Positions 12,445 through 24,400 of a stretch of DNA of 64,000 nt are shown here, piece after piece. The stretch is from NCBI RefSeq assembly GCF_037975245.1, contig NC_092564.1, forward strand, positions 28,256,984-28,320,983. Direction: 5' to 3'. The position numbers and the translations under genes were made by a program. The DNA is from Apostichopus japonicus (Eukaryota; Echinodermata; Holothuroidea; Aspidochirotida; Stichopodidae). How positions within the stretch are numbered: position 1 is the first letter of the stretch; every line of letters starts with the position of its first letter. The notes below the pieces were generated by a model. The model was not told the origin of the DNA and searched no databases. It worked only from the letters and a program-made list of their open reading frames with translations.

Positions 12445-15400
12445 TTAGCAGACCATGTGTGATCCAAATGCTAGAGATATACACTGTAGTAAACACACAC
12501 CCAGATACTTTCGGGTACAGAGTCCAAAATACTGTATCTTCGGGTCTCCTGGTGGATTTTTCTTGAGCAAACACTTGAGCACAACTTTATGATGTTCCAT
12601 CATTTCCTGCTGCAGGTCTGCTACAGTCTGTTCTTTTCCAGGTTCTCTTTGCTTTTCCACTTCATGTTTGGCTAAAATGAGGATCATCCTCCTGTAAATG
12701 CCAATTCTCTGTTTGATGAGCGCTTGAACTTTACAGTAAGGATGAAACTACTTCAATCTCCAACAACAGGTAACAATTAGCAAGGCTACTTGATGGTACT
12801 ATATATGGCATAGCAACGGGGTGCACCTATAAAGATGTTATGGTGGGCTACAATTTATCTGAAGGAAACTGTAAATTACTGTAAATTACAGTGAAGTATT
12901 TCCTGCTGCCTAGCACCCATATTGTCATGACAACAAGCACTGAAAAAAATTGACATTTTTCATGCCATCCCCATTAAACATTAAAATACATCATGTGATA
13001 TTTTGATGTTTTAGTAGTTTTGTTGTTTGTGCTACTATATTCTTAATTTTGTTGCTGAACATTGTTGTTCAAATGCAATTTAATTTTGGGAAATGAAGTT
13101 GATCCCTACTACACATGAATCTTCTCAACATGTACTGTGCATGCATCAGCCAGCCATGAAAATGTCTTCCTAATACACACCCATGTGCAATAAAAATCAA
13201 CTGCCGAGTGAGAAAATCAACACACTGGGAACGTTTACTTTTAATTAATGATATCAAACAGTAGACCTGTATCAAACACATGCTCCAGTTAAAACCAATT
13301 GTTATATGCAATACAGGCCCACCACCCTCTTGCAGACAATCAGAGACTCCACTCCGGTTATGTGCAAAGTAAATATCTCTTCTAAAAGACAACTACTTTG
13401 TAAACATTTGTTAACTTGAGTTGACAGCCTGTTCAAAGCTAACAAATTTTGTGACTTCATTCAAATAATTCCCTGGGAAGGGTATCCTTGTTTGGTTTCA
13501 TAAAAGCTGAGCCTATAACCAATTATAACAATTTCAAAAATATTAAAAGCTGATCATTTTAGAGTAAGCAATTTATTCTCTCTAAATTCAGAGCTCTTAA
13601 ATTGCCATATGATTGATGTGACGCGCCGAATGAGACGACTCTTAGGGAACTTTGCAAAGAAAGACTCAGAGACGACCGTTCCGAACCGGAGCCTCAGTTA
13701 TTTTTGGAAAAGCGCAAAACCTCTGAAATTTCTCATCTATCTATTCAAACTTACATTTCGGGAGGAAAGGCTTCCTTAAGTGCAATTCCGATTTTGTACA
13801 CTTTTCCTAAGTGTGTTGCTATGGCAATCATTTTTCGATAAGTACTTGTAAAGCAGTGGAGATTTAATTGCTGCTTTACATTAGGAGCAAATCAATTCAC
13901 GAAAGGGGAAAACCTATCGACTGTATTAACTAATGTTTAAATGGCATGAAATCACTTTGGGACACTTAAACAAAAAATTGAGTATACAATGAAATTAACA
14001 TTCTCTCATGTTGAAGGAGGAGTAGGTTGAATAGAGTAGTGAAAAATTTGTAACATGGCAACGATAATAAATTGCCACAACATAGTTTATTCTGAAGATG
14101 GTAGAAATTTGCCAAAAAACAGGAAAAAATTTATTCCATATCCCATCACATAATGCTAGGCAAAATGGGCAGAGATATTGCAGAGGTGTAGCAGTTTTTG
14201 TATGTACAGAATCCATGGTACTATTTTATAAGAGACAAAACTGCTACATAATAATTGAACACTAAATTATTCTATGTAAAACCCTGGTAAAAATATATCC
14301 AATTGGATGTTTTAATAAACACTTTTAGAAACATGACGTCAAGAAGGGGGGTTTGCAACGTGCGATGTGAATTAATTTTTTTTCCTCCGTATGAGTATCA
14401 TTTTGTCTCTCAATACTTATGTTAACTCCATTTTTCTGCATTATTACTTTAGTGCAGAAGGGAGAGAAATTAAGTTTTTTAAGCTAGATACGAAGAAAGG
14501 GTTTCTAGACACTTTGCGTGGTAGTATTCGAAGGAGGAGGGGTGCAGTGACCGGCCACTAAGAGTGTAACAGTGCTCAGATGGTTACCAGTTTAACCTAG
14601 ACATGAAAGAGTGAGAGAGTTCTAGCTTACATTGTTTTAGGAGGCAAGTAAGTGAAGCAAATCCCCAAAACCTTATTGGCTTGGGTATTTACAAATGGCG
14701 ATACTTACCTGTCTCCCTTACCACTTAACACCTATCTACCCTAGGCTATTAACATTCTTGCACTGCACCCCCAGTGACCCTATCTAAGGTCACTGACCTC
14801 CTTCCAAATCTCCCATTCTGAATCCTATCACACTTGCACATACTGGAGGCAGGTAAGCAAAGTAAATATTATATTTCAAATTGGATTCATTATGAGCGAC
14901 TAAACTACAATTCATGTTGGGCCAAGTGCTGTCTTTTAGAAAAAAACCAGCACACAAATTCAAAAATTCTTGCAAATGTTGTAGAGAAAATGTTATTCTA
15001 AACTTTACAATTTAATGCATTTGTCCCGGCAAGCTGGATGATTTTAACCTTTCTTGACTACAAACTCAAATGTCTGATTCTGATCAATTCTTCCGCAAGT
15101 TTCTTGTCCATGCTTTGTCGGAACGGATGAGACCGTGTCATGGAAGTAGATAAATATAGCATCTTATGAATCAATTCAAATCCTGCAAAACAGACACATC
15201 CTTCAATAGGTTTTAGTGATTGAGCCATACATATTATACGGGGGAATAGAAAGGAAGTTAATGGATGATGAAGACCTACAATATAAGCATGTAGTACTGC
15301 ATTAGCCACTAGCTGACAGTAAACTGTGATTACAGTCTCCTGTGGCCTCTTCCCTCAATGTCTGTGAATCTGCTGCATCATGAGGAATAATCTGGAAATG

Positions 15401-18400
15401 ATGGGCTTGTCATATACCGCTGTCAATGTACAACACATAATAAAATAATAATGAGGTAAAACAATCTCATTCTTCACATGTTTTCACTGCAATTCATTAA
15501 TGTTAACTTGACTCATACTGTATGAAGTAATAAGAAAATGGGTGGGGGATTCAGAGAAAAGAATTCCTCCTCTGTTTTTGTTTTCTTTCTATTTTTTTGG
15601 GTAGCGCTAATTACTTTAAACCCATATTTTTTTTTTCCAGACTCGTGGGGTGAGGCTGACCATCCCGTGTAGCCGAAGAGGAAGAGAAAGTGAAACAAGC
15701 AGTGAAATGCACGATACCAAAGATACTAACAGAATTGAGTCAAAATATAATTTATGCAGAGTAAACGGTCAGGAAAACTGCTATAATGACTAGCTTCCTC
15801 TAGGTATCTGTTTTTACATGCCTAATATCTGTACAGGCAACATTTCATACTTTCCAGGTAGCTTTAAAGTTGTAACATTTTAAGAAGAAATAAACACACA
15901 GTCACCTACAGTAGCATATTATATCATCTAGAAGTCACCGATGATTATGATGAACAACTCTTCCATTTATCTTAACAAAGTCTCACTCCGTTTGGAAATT
16001 AATGAATCTATATGTCTGTGAGCTAGCATTTTTTCAATTTTTTCGACTTGTGATGTCATAGAGATGATAAAGGAAGAAACCTTACTTTTTCCTTATTTGT
16101 GTTGTCATCATTTCAAATTGGGTGTACACAGTGACATCACTAAGCCAGCAATTATGTCATATTAGTACAAACATAAACAATTCGTTATTAACAATTTAAC
16201 AATTAATTTGCAGGTCCCATCATGACAGAAAATAAGCATTGTAATAAATAAATTGAAGTCATCATAAATTCAAGCATAAGTCATCAGTCTATTTTGTGGT
16301 AGACCATTGAAACTGTGATATCTCCCAATTGATTTTCTTAACTGTACATACTGTATCTCTATCATGTATTTGCTTCTCCTTTAACATTGTGACACATTTC
16401 AAAAGTATACTGTTTAAATGACATTTTAAATTGTGAAATGTTCTCATAGAGTCATATCATCAAATCATATGCAATACCCTACTCGATGCAGTTCCCCCTC
16501 CTTCCCATCCCCTTCTCACCAGATGCACAGATGAACATTGTGTGTGACCTGCATCCCTTCACCAATGTACACATCGAAGCAGTAAAAAAATACCAACATC
16601 CCCATTTACAACTCCTACTGTATATCAAACATGATTGTAACTGTTGTACACATTTTACTCAAATATATATGTAAATTAAAAACCAAGACATCTAATTGTA
16701 CAGGTAGATTCTCCATCATTGGGACTTCCTACCAACTAATATAACTTCATTCTCCACTCCCCATTTCCATCTAATATTTTCTATTAATAACAGCAACACT
16801 CTGCTGATAGCCAGAGAACTACAAAGATCCAACACAACTTTTATGAACCACCACCAACTGTTGCAAACATTTCATTACCTGTAGTGCAAAACCCTACAAT
16901 CTGAGCTCTGTCCTGATTACACCAACCAGTCATCTAACTTGCTAATATACTCAGATAGAGTTTCATTAAAATCATAAATCACAGGCTTAGATAGCTACTG
17001 AATGTTTGGGTCCAGCTGACATGATATACTGTCTATTTACATTCATGGGTAGAGATACCTTTTGCACGCAGAATTTGAAATTATATACATATATTTATGT
17101 ATATATATAATGTATATTACAGCTTCTCAATCAATGACTTTGTGACTGACTGACATCAAATTTATGATCAAAGGATGGCTTTATGTACAAAATCAAGTTT
17201 GATTTGCCTTAATACAAACAAGTACTGAAGAAAATGACTGCAATAAGTGCAGGCTACAGTTTGAATTTGTCTAACAATTTCCACTTAAATTGAGATAGGG
17301 CTCATCAATCAAAGTGACTGTTCTGCCTATTCTAGCATCATGAAGACATGGTCAGCTCTTCCTAGGCAATAAAAAATCAGTAGGCTAAAATAGAACCGCT
17401 TTCTTACACTCAAAATTTGTAACGGACACTTGTTGGGGAACCAAAAAACAGGGCATCACACTCAAAACTCTTTCTATATAAAAAGCTGAACTTTTCATTT
17501 GTGAATGGATATGTCAACAATTTGAGGAAATGATGCACAGAAGACCAAGATGTGACAAGCTTGTGATGTGTAAATTTGGTATAAAAAAAGCAACAAAGAT
17601 ACATGAAAACTGCTGCATAATTGCTGAGCTGTAGAAATTTTACACAACGTCAAGTGTGTTTAATTCTGTACCCTGGAAAGGGGATGAGATGTTATTTCCA
17701 GGGTAGGGGTCTAACGTGAGGGGGTGACCTATACCCTTTGTGGAACTTTGATAAGATGGAGGGTGCTTAGATGCTAAATGGTGGTAGTATATATTTTGAA
17801 ACTTTGAAACAACATTTTCGATACTTTAGGTTATTGTACCTGTAATATATGTATATTTGTACTAGACACTTGTATATTTTTTTATATTCTGTAAACCAAA
17901 TTTGGTGGAGGCGGGGATGGGGGGGGAGGGGAAATGAAACCTCCTCATTTTATTCTGGGAAGTATATGTGCATGGTGGCGCCCCATTGCCATCTATGACT
18001 AATAAGTTATTTTAGGGCATGTTTCCACATCTAAGTCTGATTCATAGTATTCTGCTGTGCTGTCATTGCACTGATGATCATGAATTCTCTCACATTAATT
18101 AATATCATTAATATTTTCTATACACAGCATACTACATGTCCTCATTAAAGTGACCTTGTATGTACACAACAGCACTTGTGATACTTTGAGTATCATACAT
18201 AATTCAAACAATACACTATATACTGACATTGATGGTACAGTACTTAGTTTTCAGAGTGTGGATCCCAAAGTTTCAACTTGAAAAGTAGAGTAGAGTAGAT
18301 CCCACTTTAGCTGCGTATGACAAGACTGATTGAGCGGACAAGTAGAGCATTGCTGTAGCTGCACTGTGTCTCATCCGTACAATAGATAGAGTATTATTAA

Positions 18401-21400
18401 TAAATTTACAGCAGGATTTGAATAGAACGGCGGCCAACAACGTTCACAATCATGATACACGATACACATATCTACATGTTCCACCTTCCCCTTTGTGGTT
18501 TTGTAATTGGACGGAACTAATTACCAAACAGTATTAGGCCTGACAATGAAATATTAAAGTCCAAATAACAGTGCTATTCATTTTGCTTTAAGTAGTTATG
18601 GGAAGAACAAATTTCAAAATTTGAAGTAAACATTTATTTCTTAGAACTTGTGACTAAGAATATACTGAAGCAAGAGTGTCGGGGTGACAACATTTTTTGG
18701 GATTAGATTAGAATCCTTGGAAAGATACGAAAGAGGAACAAGGCTGAATTAGCTGGGAGCGGTATCTGGCCAAACAAGTTCCCTTCATATTTTCACGTAC
18801 AAGTTAGACAATTCTATAAAAAAAATTCACTTGAGGTTCCAGCTTAGCCAATTTTAGGAAGTGTAGTTGAACCAGAAAGCCAACAGGCTTGTTGACTCCT
18901 TACCCAAAAAGCTGGCAATAAGAAAAGCACACTATCAATGATACGATCATACTGTTTATATTACAGTAGGTATATCACAACAAATATTGGCTCATAGATC
19001 TGTATTGAGATTAGCTTGTTTACGATACTTACTTCCTCAAGCAACACACCTCCCAAGATTCAATTGCCCATGCACGGAATAATTTAAAGATATTTTGTCG
19101 TCTCAGCGGAATCCAACTATTAGTGTATGCCAGATTTTGAGTGAAGTCACGGCTTTCCCGTTCCTGAAGTTAGATTGAGAGCCGATAGTAGTTCATATAT
19201 GAATAGCAAACCCAAAACAACAGCACAGTAACGATGAGAACTAGTTACGGAAACAACATACAGGGAAAATATGGTGTCTGGCATCATCGTTTTTAGCAAT
19301 TTATACTGCCGGTTCAGCAATATAAACTGTCGATTCCTCATCTTTAAAGTTAACGATTTGTAACATCAGTTATGAAGTCTCAAACTTTGTCTGTTATAGA
19401 ATACTATGGTTCCTGTGTAAGAATCTGCTATAATCTGCTATGTATCTGCTATATATCTGCTATATATCTGCTATATATCTGCTATATATCTGCTTTGTAT
19501 CTGCTATAATCTGCTATATATCTTTTGACTTGTACAGTAATTTCACCATTTTGCGATTTTGTTACTGAATAACCTATTCCCTGCCATGTAGTTTAAATTA
19601 CCATTAATCATTTGCCAATATACAACATTATCAGTCCATTATCAGAAATTTGAACTACAGTTCTGAAAGACTTTACCAAATAGTACTGCAGGAGCAACCC
19701 AGTTATTGTGCATATAAATACAAACCACAAATTTGCCTCCCATGCCAGATGCTCTCTGACAAAACAAACGTTTCTTTTTCTTTTAATCTTTTCAATAGCC
19801 CTAAGTTCAGCAGGCCTGAATATCAGCCTTTTCCATTCACGCAATCCTTTCAAAAGCAAACTATTGTTGCACAAATGCTGACTTTTTATTGTAGCTAATT
19901 TGGTTCTTACTTATTGCCACAAATTTACCGATAATTCTTTAATTTACCGATAATTCTAAAGTATCTCACACAATTGTGCTTATAAATAATCATAGTGGAA
20001 AACACTACATGTAAAAATAGAACAGAAAAGAACTGGGGGTAAAAATGACTGAAATCAGCTAGACAGTGTATTACAGTAAGTTGCCTATAGATACCTGTAT
20101 ATATTAACAGCAAACCTACTGTATGAGACTCAGTTATAGTATCTTTCTTTTTATGTTTGAAGGGATCTTCTTTCTTTTGTTTTATCTTCATTGTTTTATT
20201 GCAATTAAAAGCTGCAGGTGAAAACTGGGCAATTGGCATTGTTATTAAAAATTGCTGTAGAATGTGTTATATAACCACATCTTGTCTACAATGGGAAACT
20301 TTTGGCTCAAAATATTCAGTTGTACACATTTAAGGATAGTTGGGCTGTACATGTTTATGATACTATTGTCAACTGTATTGTTAAGTACAAACCTGTAGGT
20401 TGTAGGACATAAGCTGGGCAAAGGGAATTGCCAGCAAGCATCTTGTTGACGATCGAAACTGATGGAAAAGTGAACCTTTGATGTGAAGAATGTTCTCAGT
20501 ACTTTCTGAATATTTTAATTTGAGTATCCACATGTATAGTGTGTATAAACTGATTGTATTTATCAATTAACAACATGTATGAACTGGCTATTTTTGTATT
20601 AATTTTTTTTCTTCTTTTTTTTTATATATTTTTATTGGGGGGAGGGGGAGGAAGGAGGTGGAGGGGTCAATATATGGAAAGGCTCTATCAGTGAAGCCTT
20701 AAAATGCAAGAGTTTGGTGGCATGAGTACACTTTACAGACATAATGATAAAACAATGTTGTAGTTGTAGTTGTTCAAAACAAATCTCAGTGAGTTCATGC
20801 AATGCATTGAATCTGCTGATTAGATGGTCAATACATTAACTTCAAAATGTGTAGCTGGTGAGGTAACCCTGGCTAAATCAGGGGGTGGGGGTGAGGCAAC
20901 ACTGACTTCATTAGAGAGCTTACAGTATATGGTCGGAAAGACTCAATGTTAATGGTAGTAGAGACAATTCCATATGGTTATACAGTGAAGCTAGCAGAAT
21001 GGATAACCACAGGTACAGTAACTGGAACACAGAGGCCTTCCAAGGAACATTGCAGGATTGAGCATTCACCAATTGACATAAATCATGGATGACTAATTTG
21101 AAATTTATGTAAATTCTACAACCAAGAAATTCTTACCCATATGACAACCAGATGACACTGTTCAACTGAATCATATGTCAGTCCACTCCATTTATGTTGA
21201 TGAGTCTGACGTCATGAAAATACACCATTTATTGTAACCAGAGGCCTTAATAATCCTGCCAATAGGCCACATTTCTGATCCAGTACAAGAAAAAAATTCT
21301 AAATGTCAACAACAATGTTGTTCAAACTTGAACAAATAAATCTTCCTCTTGATAAAAATTGTGGATCTATTGACACAAAACAATGTTTCAATCAATGAGA

Positions 21401-24400
21401 GCACCAAATGTTAAATTTTTGCTATTTACATTTTTGTTTTCAAATTCACTGACTTTGAGGATGTGATGTATGCAAAGCAAACTGTGTGAGAACACAAGTT
21501 ACATACATTTGTGTTGTTCTGACAACACCCTGCAATACATACATTTGGCCAGTATGTGACTGTGCCCTTATCAGTTTTATTATTTTTCTCTTCACATTCA
21601 AATCAGCAAACATTTATATAGTGCCAATATCAACAACAGTTGTTCAAAGGCCTATAAAGACAATTACATGAAATTATTTACAATGTACACTTGTTCAAAC
21701 AGATTAAATATTAGCAGTTTACTGAATGTATACAGTCTCAGCACATTCTTGATGTAGTTTGGACGCGTGTTACATTGTTATAGTAGGACTGAAACATGAG
21801 AATTACCGATCAGCAAATGACACACTGAGTTTTTTCGGTATGTACAATAAAATGCGGTGAAGATGTAGATGATCTGAGTTGTATGCGTGATGGTTATAGC
21901 TGAAGTAAGTACAAGATGTATAAGGTGGCGATTGTTTATGGTAAACTTTATACACAAGAAGGTCTACCAGATCTGATCTTGATATGCTGTTGTATGGGGA
22001 GCTAGTCAAGAGCAATGAGTTGTAGTGTGATTAAGTCACAATTCTTACAATTGACAATGGCATTCTGCAGACTAAGTAGGATCAATATTATTCGGTTAGA
22101 TCAACTGACCTAATCTAAGACTTGATATCAGCTAGTGTTCATCCAAGACCACCAGATGGATCTGGGTTTCAAATGAGCTTCTGTTGACTTCCCAACCCTA
22201 GGGAAATACTGAACTCGACCTAACTAAAGAGTACATATATAACTAGTAGAATACCTCCTATAACTTCAAATGAGGCACTATAAATAATACTTACGGCATT
22301 TAATACCACCTACTTTCCTTCTTTCCACACTTTCAATCTCCACTTTCCGTTATCTTCTAAAGAGCAATGATGCCCAAATTAGGTACATTATCCCAGAAAC
22401 AAATTTGTTGAGAACAGCATATGTTTACAAACGGTGTGATAGTCTGCTTCTGATGTGAACAGTGCAACAAACAATGTTTTTTGGTTGTGATATAAAATCA
22501 CAACCATTTCATAGTTTTAATACATACTATCTAGGCTACCTTAACTAATGATATCTTCAACTTTGGTACTTGCATTTGACAACAAATCGGGTTTGGTCTT
22601 GTTCCATACTTGTAAAGCTTAACTTAGGCCTAATTTGATATAAATAACCTAGCCGAAGCTTACAAAAACATCCGGTAGTAAAGACGAACCCCTTATGTAG
22701 CCACGGTAACGTTAGGCCTTAGTTATGGTGTATCATATCTGCGCGCTAAAGTTGAAAGACAAATTTTCTGTGGTCATTGCCATGTCCAACGTTGGCCTAC
22801 TGACTGCGAGGACGCTAAAGTTGCTAAACTGAAGATAGGAAACCCTTAAAAAGATAAGTTTCAACGACTGGTAATATGTTTCCAAAAGTGATACTTACTA
22901 TTCTTTCTTCGGATTCCAATACCAGTTGGCTTTCTCCTGTGTCTCCAGGTTTCTAAGAACACAATACAAAGCTGTTTTAACTTTTAGCTTTGAACTTCGC
23001 TCGCAACGATCAAACAGCTCACTGCCATTGGCACTAATCCTGTCTGTACGGCCGGGTACGTAATGTAAATTGTATGTAGAAACACGAAGAGGTGAATGCA
23101 GACGACAGTACGTATTACATCAGTACAGTTATCAATGAATGAACTGTTGTGTGACGTCAATCTAACGTAACCAGAAGCCTATTGTACGGCGCTCTTTCAG
23201 TACAGCTTTCCTTGTTTATATGGCTATATCAAATGACCTACTGTACTAACAGTTGTCTTGCGTGAAAGAGTGCGTTTCATTATCAGAAATAGAGCTAACA
23301 CGACCTAATGTAATAATGCTTTTGTAGCATATTATTAGTTAGCATCAGTTTTTTCTGCCTTTATGTGATAGAGCATAATTTAAAGTACAGATGGTGTGGG
23401 AAATTGATGGTGATATCAACCATATTAGAAAATATTTGGTTAAATGTTGATATTACTCCGAGTGAGGGATGGAAGGGTTGGGGTTCCGTATGCGAGAGTG
23501 GCTCCTCTTCTAGCTCAAAATCTAAATGATCATGATATGGAAATTGGCAAGTGCCATGACAGGATCTTGTACACAAATATGAGATAAATCTAGACAGGTT
23601 CCATAGCTATACATCTGTTAGTTATCGAAAATTGTCACGTGACATCATACACAACCCCGCTACTCATCAACGTAGAGATGCTGTCCGAAATGTTCATACT
23701 CCTATAAACGAAAAACTGTTGAGTATCGCTTGTGCAATTTCAGTCTTTGGGCTGTCATCATATACAGCTCTAACTTGTTAACGATTGATAATTTAAGATA
23801 CTTTGTTTTATTATTTATTATATATGTTTTGTTTGTTTGTTCAGATCCTTGATTTCAAGATCAAATCAAATGACAGTTGTAGCAGATATTGATCTATCCA
23901 ATTATACCATAATTATCTGCTTCAATAACATTTACGTATATATGTACACGCCAATGAAACACCAAAATTTGGCTCATTTTCATTTTGTTTTTAACAAACA
24001 TGATGTAATAAAAGAATATATTTCCCAATCAACACGTCATGCATGTATCTAACTACATCATCCTAAAACAAACAACAACAACAAAAGGCGCACATTGAAA
24101 GCTACGCGGCAACTCTATGACGTCATTCAAATATATCACTTACATAATCAATTTTCAATATGATATTGTTATTATTGGAAGGTTCAAAATGCCGTCCAGG
24201 TTACCTGTTGTATTAACCAAGCATGATAGGTTTATGGATTTATCTGATTCATATGTGTAAACAGAGGGATAAACGAGAAACATAGAACAAAGTTTTTAAA
24301 TACACTTCCAAATCCACCTGTATGTAATATTTTTGAATTTTCTTTATGCGTACTGTTGTCCTAAAGAGGGCGCCCTTCACATATTATAATAACGCTCTCG

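Noticed and set aside
13069-13392. 107-codon minus-strand frame as an exon of the tentative gene
   Set aside because: Composition is Cys/His/Met-heavy without motif; adding it would break the phase match between exons 15066 and 12728.
20381-20566. Alternative minus-strand frame over exon 20505-20393 (SLFHQFRSSTRCLLAIPFAQ)
   Set aside because: It looks protein-like, but it would read into a TGA at the next exon, while the chosen frame continues in phase.
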